From assembly GCF_001667925.1 (NCBI RefSeq), contig NZ_LZJR01000153.1, positions 62,001-126,000 of the forward strand: 64,000 bases of DNA, in the 5' to 3' direction. This stretch comes from Mycobacterium sp. E2479 (GTDB taxonomy: Bacteria; Actinomycetota; Actinomycetes; Mycobacteriales; Mycobacteriaceae). A model generated the notes under the pieces. That model saw nothing but the letters and a program-made list of their open reading frames with translations. It was not told the origin of the DNA and searched no databases. The position numbers were made by a program, and so were the translations under genes. Shown one piece after another: positions 26,093 to 34,538 of the stretch. The first letter of the stretch is position 1. Each line of letters begins with the position of its first letter.

Positions 26093-27687
26093 ATCCGGAA
26101 GACGCCGTAGGAGACCGGCTCCAGCGGTGCTTGAGCGCACACCGAGAGAGCCAGCCCGACAAAGGTTCTGGTGTCAGCGGGGTCGATGATCCCGTCGTCC
26201 CACAGCCGCGCCGTGGAGTAATAAGGATTGCCCTGATTTTCGTATTGTTCGCGAATGGGAGCCTTGAACGCCTCTTCCTCGTCGGCCGACCATGGTTTGC
26301 CGGCGCCGGCAAGTTGCTCGGCGCGCACGGTGGCCAGCACCGACGCGGCCTGTTCGCCGCCCATCACCGAGATGCGGGCGTTCGGCCACATCCACAGGAA
26401 TCGTGGCGAATACGCCCGGCCGCACATCGAATAGTTTCCCGCCCCATAGGAGCCGCCGATCACGACGGTCAGTTTGGGCACCCGCGCGCAGGCGACGGCG
26501 GTGACCATCTTGGCGCCATGTTTGGCGATGCCGCCGGCCTCGTAGTCGCGGCCCACCATGAAGCCGGCGATGTTCTGTAAGAACAGCAACGGTATTTTGC
26601 GCTTGTCGCACAACTCGATGAAATGTGCTCCCTTCAAGGCGGATTCGCTGAAGAGAACGCCGTTGTTGGCGACGATTCCCACTGGGTGGCCGTGAATATG
26701 CGCGAACGCGGTCACCAGCGTCTTGCCGTAATTGGCCTTGAATTCGCTGAATTCGCCGCCGTCGACCAGTCGCACGATGACCTCGTGCACGTCGTAGGGC
26801 ACCCGCGGGTCCGGCGGCACCACGTCGTAGAGCTGCGTCTGAGCGCACGTGGGCGGGAGCGGGGACCGCACGTCCCAAGGGCTGGGCTCGCGCGGGCCGA
26901 AGGTTTCCGCGATCGCGCGGACGATCCGCAGGGCGTGCTCGTCGTCTTCGGCAAGGTGGTCGGTGACGCCGGAAACCCGGGAGTGCAGGTCGCCGCCGCC
27001 GAGTTCCTCGGCCGACACGACCTCTCCGGTCGCGGCCTTGACCAAGGGCGGACCACCCAAGAAGATCGTGCCCTGCTCGCGAACTATGACGGCCTCATCG
27101 CTCATCGCCGGCACGTAGGCGCCGCCGGCCGTGCACGAACCGAGCACCGCCGCAACTTGCGGAATCTCCTTGGCGCTCATGGTCGCCTGGTTGTAGAAGA
27201 TGCGGCCGAAATGTTCGCGGTCGGGGAAGACCTCGTCCTGCCGCGGCAGAAACGCGCCCCCGGAGTCCACCAGGTAGATGCAGGGCAGCCGATTCTGCAG
27301 CGCCACCTCTTGGGCGCGCAGATGTTTTTTGACCGTCATGGGGTAGTAGGTACCGCCCTTGACCGTCGCGTCGTTGGCGACGATCACGCACTCGCGGTCC
27401 GACACGCGGCCGATGCCGGTGATGATCCCTGCTCCCGGAGACTCATCGTCGTACATACCGTCCGCGGCCAGCGGTGAGAGTTCCAGAAACGGGCTACCGG
27501 GGTCGAGTAGGCGGTCCACGCGTTCGCGGGGCAGCAACTTGCCCCGGCTGACGTGACGTTCCCGTGCACGCTCGTTTCCGCCCAACGCGGCCGCCGCCAG
27601 CTTGGCGTTCAGCTCAGCCACCAGCCGACGGTGCTCATCGGCGAACGACGCCCCGGTTGAGACGGGCGAGGTCACCACGTTGTCCAT
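26089..27687 (-). CDS. accD1: Acyl-CoA carboxylase carboxyltransferase beta subunit AccD1
   Basis: A 532-residue carboxyltransferase, like M. tuberculosis Rv2502c (529). It moves the carboxyl group from biotin on AccA1 to 3-methylcrotonyl-CoA. Two crotonase-like halves are visible: LVDSGGAFLPRQDEVFPDREHFGRIFYNQA and GIVANNGVLFSESALKGAHFIELC, with the oxyanion glycines in SCTAGGAYVPAMSDE and GGSYGAGNYSMCGRAYSPR. AAGGAGG lies about 12 nt before the ATG. This is the first gene of the eight-gene operon; its promoter region is shared with the divergent regulator bkaR and contains two operators. Confidence 0.95.
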   Translation of the reverse strand: MDNVVTSPVSTGASFADEHRRLVAELNAKLAAAALGGNERARERHVSRGKLLPRERVDRLLDPGSPFLELSPLAADGMYDDESPGAGIITGIGRVSDRECVIVANDATVKGGTYYPMTVKKHLRAQEVALQNRLPCIYLVDSGGAFLPRQDEVFPDREHFGRIFYNQATMSAKEIPQVAAVLGSCTAGGAYVPAMSDEAVIVREQGTIFLGGPPLVKAATGEVVSAEELGGGDLHSRVSGVTDHLAEDDEHALRIVRAIAETFGPREPSPWDVRSPLPPTCAQTQLYDVVPPDPRVPYDVHEVIVRLVDGGEFSEFKANYGKTLVTAFAHIHGHPVGIVANNGVLFSESALKGAHFIELCDKRKIPLLFLQNIAGFMVGRDYEAGGIAKHGAKMVTAVACARVPKLTVVIGGSYGAGNYSMCGRAYSPRFLWMWPNARISVMGGEQAASVLATVRAEQLAGAGKPWSADEEEAFKAPIREQYENQGNPYYSTARLWDDGIIDPADTRTFVGLALSVCAQAPLEPVSYGVFRM

Positions 27688-27724
27688 GGCCGCAGCAGCC
27701 TCCTTGCCGTCGTGCGGTCGGATT

Positions 27725-27748
27725 TTGAGTTAATGTCCATTAACTCAA
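27725..27748. promoter_or_regulatory. BkaR operator 1: perfect 24-bp palindrome in the accD1 promoter
   Basis: Arms TTGAGTTAATG and CATTAACTCAA (11 bp each, perfectly complementary) are separated by TC. Size and symmetry fit a TetR-family dimer site. On the minus strand a possible -10 (TATTCT, plus 27755-27760) lies just upstream, so the palindrome would cover the accD1 transcription start and block initiation. Confidence 0.85.
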
Positions 27749-27754
27749 GGGCTG

Positions 27755-27760
27755 AGAATA
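27755..27760 (-). promoter_or_regulatory. Possible -10 of the accD1 operon promoter
   Basis: TATTCT on the minus strand fits the mycobacterial TANNNT -10 pattern and would start transcription at the edge of operator 1, about 60 nt before the accD1 ATG. No clear -35 box is seen. Confidence 0.4.
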
Positions 27761-27809
27761 CCATCGCCGCCGTTGCCGGTCCAGGCAGGACCGCCCTCGT
27801 GACGAGCGC

Positions 27810-27829
27810 GAGTTAATCGCGAATAACTC
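27810..27829. promoter_or_regulatory. BkaR operator 2: imperfect 20-bp palindrome upstream of bkaR
   Basis: GAGTTAATCG followed directly by CGAATAACTC is a palindrome with 9 of 10 complementary pairs, sharing the GAGTTA/TAACTC half sites of operator 1. Its centre is 83 bp from that of operator 1, about eight helical turns. It lies over the expected -35 region of the bkaR promoter, whose -10 may be TAGGTT at 27834-27839, suggesting autorepression. Confidence 0.75.
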
Positions 27830-27868
27830 ATGCTAGGTTAGGGCCAATTGACCAAACGGAGGTCCGTC

Positions 27869-28525
27869 ATGACAGCGTCCGCCTCCGAGGGCCGGGCCAG
27901 TCCCGCTGACGCTCCAAATCGCCGGCGCCAGTTGAAGTCCGACCGTCGTTTACAACTGCTGTCCGCCGCCGAGCGGCTGTTTGCTGAACGCGGTTTCCTG
28001 GCGGTGCGGCTGGAAGACATCGGTGCCGCCGCCGGGGTGAGCGGTCCGGCCATCTATCGCCATTTCCCGAACAAGGAGTCGCTGCTGGTCGAGTTGCTGG
28101 TGGGCATCAGCACCCGCCTGCTCGCCGGTGCCCGGCAGGTACGGACCCACAGCACCGATGCGGCCGCCGCACTGGACGGGCTGATCGATTTTCATCTGGA
28201 CTTCGTGTTCAACGAACCCGACCTCATTCGCATCCAGGATCGTGACCTCGCGTACTTACCCCAGGCCGCCGAACGGCAGGTGCGCAAATCCCAGCGTCAA
28301 TATGTCGAGGTCTGGGTGGGAGTGCTGCGGGAACTCAACCCCGACCTGGCCGAGGCCGACGCCCGGCTGACCGCGCACGCCGTATTCGGCCTGCTGAATT
28401 CGACGCCGCACAGCATGAAGCCCCTCGACACTTCGCGGAGCAAATCCGTCGGCGCGGCGAGGGCGCGCACCGTGATGCGGGCCATGACCGTGGCCGCGCT
28501 CGCGGCCGGAAATCAACGCCCCTGA
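27869..28525 (+). CDS. bkaR: TetR-family repressor BkaR of the branched-chain catabolic operon
   Basis: A 218-residue TetR regulator, like M. tuberculosis Rv2506, known as BkaR, a repressor of this operon. The N-terminal DNA-binding domain covers roughly residues 20-70, with helix-turn-helix residues LEDIGAAAGVSGPAIYRHFPNKESLL; the C-terminal half is the ligand and dimer domain, with no recognisable ligand. The ATG at 27869 has CGGAGG 6 nt upstream; a TTG at 27848 is weaker. It is divergent from accD1 with two palindromic operators in the 181-bp gap. The ligand is presumably an acyl-CoA or keto acid of the pathway (inference). Confidence 0.92.
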   Translation: MTASASEGRASPADAPNRRRQLKSDRRLQLLSAAERLFAERGFLAVRLEDIGAAAGVSGPAIYRHFPNKESLLVELLVGISTRLLAGARQVRTHSTDAAAALDGLIDFHLDFVFNEPDLIRIQDRDLAYLPQAAERQVRKSQRQYVEVWVGVLRELNPDLAEADARLTAHAVFGLLNSTPHSMKPLDTSRSKSVGAARARTVMRAMTVAALAAGNQRP

Positions 28526-28594
28526 GCTCCCCGTCCTAGCTGACGCAGGCCTGTAACACCGAGTCCAGGTACCCTTGCAAGCCATGAGGTGGAC

Positions 28595-29365
28595 ATGAAC
28601 GATTCACGTCCTACCGAGCGCTTTCCTACATCGCCGGGGCCACAGCAGCCGAGGTATTCGCCCTCCGCTGATCCCGCGTACGCCGACCAGACGCCCTACG
28701 CGCAGAGCTACGGCGGGACGACGTCGCCGTGGGCGCCCACCCCGAACGAGACGAACACGACCAAGCCGCTGCCGGCGTACTGGCAGCAAGACCTACCTCC
28801 GTCGGGCGACGCACCGAGGGGCATGGTTCCCCCGCCACCCGTCGCCCCGAGACCGTCGTCGCGATGGGTGTGGATCGGCGCAGGCGCGGCGGTGTTGCTG
28901 GTCGTCGCCTTGGTGATAGCGCTGGTGCTGGCGAACGACGCGATCAAGACCCAGACCGCCGTCCCCCCGTTGCCGGCGATGCCGGAGCCGAGCACGGAGG
29001 CCCCGACGACGTCGACGCACAGGTCACCGTCGTTCATTCCGGCCCCGATACCGCCGACCAGCGGGCCCAATTTGCCGCCCGAGACCACCGGGCAGGTCGT
29101 GATGCAAGACGTCGTCTACACCGTCTCGGGTGAGGGTCGCGCGATCAGCATCATGTACATCGATACCGGCGGGCTCATCCAGACCGAATTCAACGTCGCG
29201 CTGCCGTGGAGCAAGGAGGTCAGCCTGTCGAAATCGGCTGCCCACCCGGCCAACGTCACGATTGTCAACATCGGCCACAGCGTCACCTGCACGCTCACCA
29301 TCGACGGGGTTCAGATCAGCAAACGCGTCGGCGGTGGTTTGACGGTCTGCGACGCCCGCGGCTAG
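28595..29365 (+). CDS. Proline-rich single-pass membrane protein (Rv2507 type, MmpS-like extracellular domain)
   Basis: A 256-residue protein like M. tuberculosis Rv2507. A cytoplasmic Pro/Thr/Ser-rich N-terminus (residues 1-88) is followed by one membrane helix (about 91-114, WVWIGAGAAVLLVVALVIAL), a Pro/Thr-rich spacer, then an MmpS-like beta domain (QDVVYTVSGEGRAISIMYIDTGG...NVALPWSKEVSL...CTLTIDGVQI). MmpS domains are periplasmic partners of MmpL lipid transporters, but here the topology and lack of an adjacent mmpL leave the role open. The ATG at 28595 has GAGG 5 nt upstream; GTG at 28589 is an alternative. Confidence 0.85.
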   Translation: MNDSRPTERFPTSPGPQQPRYSPSADPAYADQTPYAQSYGGTTSPWAPTPNETNTTKPLPAYWQQDLPPSGDAPRGMVPPPPVAPRPSSRWVWIGAGAAVLLVVALVIALVLANDAIKTQTAVPPLPAMPEPSTEAPTTSTHRSPSFIPAPIPPTSGPNLPPETTGQVVMQDVVYTVSGEGRAISIMYIDTGGLIQTEFNVALPWSKEVSLSKSAAHPANVTIVNIGHSVTCTLTIDGVQISKRVGGGLTVCDARG

Positions 29366-29381
29366 GCGTTGTTCGGGCCGC

Positions 29382-30734
29382 CTATGACGGCTCGGCCGCG
29401 GGTTCGGCCACCGTGGTGGCGCGCAGCGGAACCCGGACGGCCAGCATCGCCAGCAGTCCGGCAATCAGCACCAGCAAAATGCCGCCCAGGCCGGCGCGCA
29501 CGGCGCCGAAGACGTCGACGAATACCGAGAACAGCCACGGTGCCACGAACGCCACCGCCCGCCCGGTCATGGTGTAGAGACCGAACGCGACCCCTTCCCT
29601 GCCGTGCTTGGCCATCTGCAGCAGCAAAGCGCGCGACGACGATTGCGACGGCCCGATGAACATGCACAACACCAGCCCACACACCCAGAAGGCCACCGAT
29701 CCGGACAGCGCCATCAGGGTCAGCCCCAGGACGACGATCGCGAACAGTGACGCCACGATGACGGGCTTTGACCCGACGCGGTGATCGACGAACCCACCCA
29801 GCACCGCGCCCACCGCCGCGATCACACTGGCCGCCACCCCGAAGATCAGCACGTTGGCCTGCGAGATGCCGTACACGTTCACGCCGAGCACGGCACCAAA
29901 CGCGAAGATCGCCGAAAGCCCGTCCCGGAAGAGCGCGCTGGCGAACAGGAAGTAGACCAGGTTGCGATCGCGCCGCCACTCCGCGGCGACTTCCGTCCAC
30001 AACTTGCGATAGCCACCCAGCATGCTGGTCGGCCGGCGGCCCTCCGACGACTCGGTAAGCCGGTGCGCGACGAACAACAAGGGCAACGCCAGCACCGCGA
30101 ACCAGAGCGCGGCCACCACCATCGCCTCGCGGACATATAGCCCGTCCCGCAACGGAACTCGCAGCAGGCCGCGTGTCGCCGTGGGCCCGGTGCCGGATCC
30201 GGAGATGAAGCCCGTGTAGATCACCAGCAGCAGCAGGACGCTCCCGACATAACCCGCTGCCCAGCCGAATCCGGATATTCGCCCCGCCGTCTGCGGCGTC
30301 GAGAGCTGCCGCAGCATGGCGTTGTACGGGACGCTGGCCAGATCGCCGCAGGCCGCGGTCGCTCCAAGCAGCACCAGACCCGCCCACAGGTAGCCGGGAT
30401 GCTCGCGGATAAAGAACATCAAGCTGGTCAGCGTCACCGCCGCAGCCGTCAGCACACTCAACGCCACCCGCCTACGGTGGGGCGACTCCACCCACACGCC
30501 GACGGCGGGCGCGAGCACGGCGACGGTCAGGCCGGCGATGGCCGCCGCGCGGCCCAGCCAGCTCGCCGGCGTCGTGGCACCCGATATGCCGGCCCCTACG
30601 CTGCTGGTCAGGTAGACGGAGAAGACGAAGGTCGCCACGATCGCGTTCAGGCCGGTCGAGCCGCAGTCCCACAGGGCCCACGCCACCACACGCGATCGCG
30701 CGGGGGTGGCGGAACGCGACTCCTGCCGGCTCAT
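29382..30734 (-). CDS. Major facilitator superfamily transporter (UMF1/Atg22-like)
   Basis: A 450-residue polytopic membrane protein like M. tuberculosis Rv2508c (445), with about 12 hydrophobic helices. The start region (RVVAWALWDCGSTGLNAIVATFVFSVYL) is typical of the UMF1/Atg22-like MFS branch, and GPSQSSSRALLLQMAKHGREGVAFGLYTMTGRA is a family-conserved loop. The substrate is unknown. The start MSRQESRSA at 30734 was chosen because it lies just before the first helix; the open extension to 30821 would run into the divergent cmrA. It converges with the Rv2507-type gene, 16 bp apart. Confidence 0.85.
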   Translation of the reverse strand: MSRQESRSATPARSRVVAWALWDCGSTGLNAIVATFVFSVYLTSSVGAGISGATTPASWLGRAAAIAGLTVAVLAPAVGVWVESPHRRRVALSVLTAAAVTLTSLMFFIREHPGYLWAGLVLLGATAACGDLASVPYNAMLRQLSTPQTAGRISGFGWAAGYVGSVLLLLVIYTGFISGSGTGPTATRGLLRVPLRDGLYVREAMVVAALWFAVLALPLLFVAHRLTESSEGRRPTSMLGGYRKLWTEVAAEWRRDRNLVYFLFASALFRDGLSAIFAFGAVLGVNVYGISQANVLIFGVAASVIAAVGAVLGGFVDHRVGSKPVIVASLFAIVVLGLTLMALSGSVAFWVCGLVLCMFIGPSQSSSRALLLQMAKHGREGVAFGLYTMTGRAVAFVAPWLFSVFVDVFGAVRAGLGGILLVLIAGLLAMLAVRVPLRATTVAEPAAEPS

Positions 30735-30802
30735 GTCCGGCACTCTATCGGCGCTCGCGATCGCCTGCGGGTCCCGTTTGGACCGCTGTCTACCATTGGC
30801 CC

Positions 30803-31609
30803 ATGCCGCTACCCGCTCCAAGCCCCGAGGCGCGCGCCGTCGTCAGCGGAGCTTCGCAGAACATCGGTGAAGCGCTCGCCACCGAACTCGCCGCTCGCGG
30901 ACACAACCTGATCGTCACGGCGCGCCGCGAAGACCTGCTCAAGGACCTGGCCGCTCGCCTGACCGACAAGTACGGCGTCACCGTCGACGTGCGCCCCGCC
31001 GACCTGGCCGATCCGGGCGAACGCGCGAAACTGTGCGACGAGCTGGCGGCCCGACCCATCTCGATCCTGTGCGCCAATGCGGGCACCGCGACCTTCGGTC
31101 CGGTCGCCACGCTCAATCCGGCTGGCGAAAAGGCCCAGCTGCAGCTGAATGTCCTTGGGGTGCACGATCTCACATTGGCCGTGCTGCCGGGAATGGTGGA
31201 GCGTGGGTCTGGCGGGATACTGATTTCCGGTTCGGCGGCGGGCAATTCGCCGATCCCGTACAACGCGACGTACGCGGCCACCAAGGCCTTCGCGAACACC
31301 TTCAGCGAATCCCTGCGCGGCGAGCTGCGCAAATCCGGAGTCAATGTGACGCTGCTGGCGCCGGGCCCGGTACGCACCGACCTGCCCGACGACACCGAGG
31401 CCTCGATCGTCGAGCGACTGGTGCCGGATTTTTTATGGATCTCGACCGAGCACACCGCCCGGGTGTCGCTGGATGCGTTGGCACACAACAAGATGCGAGT
31501 CGTTCCGGGCCTGACGTCCAAGGCGATGTCGGTGGCCAGCGGGTACGGTCCGCGCGCCATCGTGGCGCCCATCGTGGGCGCGTTCTACAAGAAGCTCGGC
31601 GGCGGGTAG
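30803..31609 (+). CDS. cmrA: Short-chain dehydrogenase, mycolate beta-ketoester reductase (Rv2509/CmrA type)
   Basis: A 268-residue SDR, the same length as M. tuberculosis Rv2509. Orthologues reduce the beta-keto ester formed by Pks13 condensation to mature mycolate, the last chemical step of mycolic acid synthesis. The NADPH-binding motif reads SGASQNIG (residues 15-22), followed by TARREDLL; the catalytic residues are Ser in SGSAAG and YAATK (Tyr157, Lys161). It is divergent from the MFS gene, with 68 bp between starts, and converges on the HerA-like gene with only 3 bp between stops. Confidence 0.92.
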   Translation: MPLPAPSPEARAVVSGASQNIGEALATELAARGHNLIVTARREDLLKDLAARLTDKYGVTVDVRPADLADPGERAKLCDELAARPISILCANAGTATFGPVATLNPAGEKAQLQLNVLGVHDLTLAVLPGMVERGSGGILISGSAAGNSPIPYNATYAATKAFANTFSESLRGELRKSGVNVTLLAPGPVRTDLPDDTEASIVERLVPDFLWISTEHTARVSLDALAHNKMRVVPGLTSKAMSVASGYGPRAIVAPIVGAFYKKLGGG

Positions 31610-31612
31610 GCG

Positions 31613-33193
31613 CTATTTCCGGCGGCGGCCGGAACCGAAGATGCCCTTCACTGCTTCGCGTATCGCGGTGTTGATCCCGCTTTTCACGGTCGGGTTCTGC
31701 AAGACTTCCTCCCACATGGACGGCCCCTTCGAGCCCTTGGGCTCCGCCGGCTCCGGCATCGGCGGGACTGGCTCGTTCGGCGGCACCGGGGGGTATTCGG
31801 ACCGGGTTTGCGGTGGCTGCGGTGCGGATTGGGTCTGCGAATCCTGCGGGACGGATTGAGGCTGCGCGGGCTGGGACAGCGTCTGACCGTACTTCGCCTG
31901 CAGCGGACTGTTTTTCGCCGCGCCGCCGATCGCATCGTTGCCGATCGACGCCATCAGCGAGCGGGGTACCCGCATGCGCGTCCACGCGACCGGCGTCGGC
32001 GCGCCTTTCTCGGACAACACGGTGACCACCGCCTCACCGATTCCCAGCGACGTCAACGCCGACTCCAGGTCGTAGACATCGGTTTTCGGGTAGGTGCGGA
32101 CGGTCTTGCTGAGCGCCTTTTGGTCGTCGGGCGTGAACGCCCGCAACGCGTGCTGAATCCGCGCACCCAGCTGGGAGAGGATGTCGTTGGGAATGTCGGT
32201 GGGCAGCTGGGTGCAGAAGAACACCCCGACGCCCTTCGAGCGGATCAGCTTCACGGTCTGCTCGACCTGCTCGAGGAACGCCTTGGACGCGTCGGCGAAC
32301 AACAGGTGCGCCTCGTCGAAGAAGAAGACCAGTTTCGGCTTGTCCACATCGCCGACCTCGTCCAGTTGGGTGTACAGGTCGGCGAGCAGCCACATCAGGA
32401 AGGTGGAGAAGATGACGGGACGCACCGACTGGCCGCTGAACTCCAGCAGCGAGATGATGCCCTGGCCCTGGTCGTTGAGGCGCAGCAGATCGTTCGGGTC
32501 GAGCTTGGGTTCGCCGAAGAAGGTGTCGCCGCCCTCGGCATCGAGATTCACCAGTGCGCGCAGGATGACGCCCGCCGTGGTGGCCGACACGCCGCCCAGG
32601 GATTTCAGGTCTTCCTTGCCCGCGTCGCTGGTCAGGTAGCCGATGGCGCCGCGTAGATCGTCCGTGGTGACCAGGCGACGGTTTTGATCCTTTGCCCAAT
32701 GGAAGATCAGCCCCAGCGTCGACTCTTGAGTAGCGTTAAGCCCCAGCACTTTTGACAGCAGGACCGGCCCGAAACTGTCGACGGTCGCTCGGATCGGCAC
32801 ACCGATTCCCTTGGTGCCCAACGACAAGAACTCGACCGGAAACCCAGTCGGCTCCCAGTTGTCGCCGGTGTCCTTGGCGCGTGCGGCGGTCTTGTCGTTA
32901 CCTTCGCCCGGCCTGGCCAACCCGGACAGGTCGCCCTTCACGTCGGCCATCAGGACGGGGACACCCGCGGCGCTGAGCTGTTCGGCGATCAGTTGCAGCG
33001 TCTTGGTCTTGCCGGTTCCGGTAGCCCCGGCCACCAGGCCGTGCCTGTTGATGGTGGCCAGCGGAATGCGGATCTGCGCCGCCGGATCGGCGTCGCCGTC
33101 GATCACGACCGTGCCCAATTCCAGAGCCTGGCCGTCGACCGCGTAGCCGTCGGCGATCCGCGTCGCGGCCGTGGCCGCAGAATCGGTGCTCAT
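31613..33193 (-). CDS. HerA-like (DUF853) P-loop ATPase
   Basis: A 526-residue protein like M. tuberculosis Rv2510c. Walker A is GATGTGKT (56-63) and Walker B is KLVFFFDEAHLLF (about 287-299), with QLGARIQHALRAFTPDDQ and TQLPTDIPNDILS of the HerA/FtsK-like DUF853 family. Such ATPases translocate DNA or act in repair, but the mycobacterial member is not characterised. The C-terminal 90 residues are rich in Pro/Gln/Ser, then a short basic tail (KGIFGSGRRRK). No NurA-type nuclease is adjacent. It is divergent from orn, 120 bp apart. Confidence 0.88.
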   Translation of the reverse strand: MSTDSAATAATRIADGYAVDGQALELGTVVIDGDADPAAQIRIPLATINRHGLVAGATGTGKTKTLQLIAEQLSAAGVPVLMADVKGDLSGLARPGEGNDKTAARAKDTGDNWEPTGFPVEFLSLGTKGIGVPIRATVDSFGPVLLSKVLGLNATQESTLGLIFHWAKDQNRRLVTTDDLRGAIGYLTSDAGKEDLKSLGGVSATTAGVILRALVNLDAEGGDTFFGEPKLDPNDLLRLNDQGQGIISLLEFSGQSVRPVIFSTFLMWLLADLYTQLDEVGDVDKPKLVFFFDEAHLLFADASKAFLEQVEQTVKLIRSKGVGVFFCTQLPTDIPNDILSQLGARIQHALRAFTPDDQKALSKTVRTYPKTDVYDLESALTSLGIGEAVVTVLSEKGAPTPVAWTRMRVPRSLMASIGNDAIGGAAKNSPLQAKYGQTLSQPAQPQSVPQDSQTQSAPQPPQTRSEYPPVPPNEPVPPMPEPAEPKGSKGPSMWEEVLQNPTVKSGINTAIREAVKGIFGSGRRRK

Positions 33194-33313
33194 CGTGCTG
33201 CGCCTCTCTTCTCCGATGATTCGGCATGCAGTTCGACAACGCTCACCCTACGTCTCCACCTCATCCGGGGGCGAGGTCCGGCACGGGCGTCACCGGCGCC
33301 TAGTCTGAGCGCT

Positions 33314-33961
33314 GTGCGAGACGAATTGGTGTGGATCGACTGCGAGATGACCGGACTCGACCTGGGTTCGGACAAGCTGATTGAGATCGCGGCGCTGGTG
33401 ACCGACGCCGATCTGAACGTTCTCGGCGACGGAGTCGACGTGGTGATCCACGCCGACGACGCCGCGCTGGCGGCGATGGGCGACGTGGTCAGCGAAATGC
33501 ATGCGCGCTCTGGGCTGACCGACGAGGTGCGGGCATCCACCGTCGACCTGGCGACCGCCGAGGCGATGGTGCTGGATTACATCGGCGAACACGTCAAACA
33601 ACCCAAGACGGCGCCGCTGGCCGGCAACTCCATTGCCACCGACCGCGCCTTCATCACGCGCGACATGCCCGCGCTGGATTCGTTCTTGCACTACCGCATG
33701 ATCGATGTGAGCTCGATCAAAGAACTGTGCCGGCGCTGGTATCCGCGGATCTACTTCGGGCAGCCGGTCAAGGGGCTTTCCCACCGCGCACTGGCCGACA
33801 TCCACGAGTCCATTCGCGAGTTGCAGTTCTATCGGCGGACCGCGTTCGTTGCGCCGCCGGGGCCGTCTACCAGCGAAATCGAGGCGGTGGTCGCCGCCCT
33901 TGACGGCGGAAAAGACGCACCGGGGACAAACGATTCGGCCAGCGCGCCACCGACCGGCTAG
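33314..33961 (+). CDS. orn: Oligoribonuclease
   Basis: A 215-residue DEDD-family 3'-5' exoribonuclease, the same length as M. tuberculosis Rv2511. It degrades 2-5 nt RNAs and linear dinucleotides such as pGpG to mononucleotides. Catalytic blocks: WIDCEMTGLD near the N-terminus, NSIATDRAFITRDMP in the middle, and SHRALADIHESI (His and Asp of the last motif). The GTG start at 33314 matches the family N-terminus (RDELVWIDCEMT); the frame is open further upstream but that part overlaps the divergent gene. tRNA-His follows 55 bp downstream, the same arrangement I recall in M. tuberculosis. Confidence 0.95.
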   Translation: MRDELVWIDCEMTGLDLGSDKLIEIAALVTDADLNVLGDGVDVVIHADDAALAAMGDVVSEMHARSGLTDEVRASTVDLATAEAMVLDYIGEHVKQPKTAPLAGNSIATDRAFITRDMPALDSFLHYRMIDVSSIKELCRRWYPRIYFGQPVKGLSHRALADIHESIRELQFYRRTAFVAPPGPSTSEIEAVVAALDGGKDAPGTNDSASAPPTG

Positions 33962-34015
33962 TATCGACGTCGCCGCTCGTTGACCATCGTCGTGCGAAGG
34001 TCGGCTTGCGGCCGT

Positions 34016-34092
34016 GGTGGGTGTAGTTCAGTTGGTAGAGCGTCAGGTTGTGATCCTGAATGTCGCGGGTTCGAGTCCCGTCACTCACCCCA
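34016..34092 (+). tRNA. tRNA-His (anticodon GTG)
   Basis: A complete tRNA with acceptor stem GTGGGTG/CACTCAC, an extra G at position -1 as expected for tRNA-His, anticodon GTG (AGGTT-GTG-ATCCT region), T arm GCGGG-TTCGAGT-CCCGT, discriminator C and encoded CCA. Confidence 0.96.
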
Positions 34093-34095
34093 CTG

Positions 34096-34132
34096 GGTCA
34101 GGGAGCGTCGCCGCTTCCTGACCTCTTGTTTT
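34096..34132 (+). terminator. Intrinsic terminator of orn/tRNA-His
   Basis: An 11-bp stem (GGTCAGGGAGC with GCTTCCTGACC, one G-T pair) and a 6-nt loop GTCGCC are followed directly by TCTTGTTTT. This is a classical hairpin plus U-tract, uncommon in mycobacteria. Confidence 0.85.
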
Positions 34133-34277
34133 CCGACCACTTGCGACGCTACTGCGACACTGAGCGCCAAGGGAGCTCCGGTGAAGAGTGCCGCAATGAG
34201 GCGCTTGGGCGTATGACCGCCGGTTCTTGTGTGCCGCCGTTAGCGGCGTGATCTATCAGAACCCGGCAGAGCTATAG

Positions 34278-34448
34278 TCGCAGCCCACGATTGAGCGACC
34301 GCGGAATTCTTTACCATCGACATTTGAGCCGATTCGGCGTTGGATCGTTCAGGGTCGGCTCGTCGCGTATCGCGTTAAGCCACGCTCATTCCGGTTGGAT
34401 CACGATTCGATCGTGAAGCTCGCAGGCCCAAGCGGCAGTGCGGCGTAG
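34278..34448 (+). pseudogene. Remnant of an excisionase-like helix-turn-helix protein
   Basis: A stop-bounded 56-codon frame without a start encodes PIRRWIVQGRLVAYRVKPRS followed by FRLDHDSIVKLAG. This is the second half of an excisionase/MerR-like winged helix-turn-helix (typically IRRWI..GRL.AYRVG...IRLD). The first half appears in another frame just upstream (AEFFTIDI), so the gene has suffered at least one frameshift and a stop. It lies beside tRNA-His, a common integration site, so I read it as a scar of an integrated element. No integrase was found. Confidence 0.6.
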
Positions 34449-34538
34449 CGAACGACCGCGAAACGATCGCGCACCACGACGGGCCCGCGGAACACAATGG
34501 AACCATCAGTGACGGGTCCTACCTGGCGGGAGCAATCC

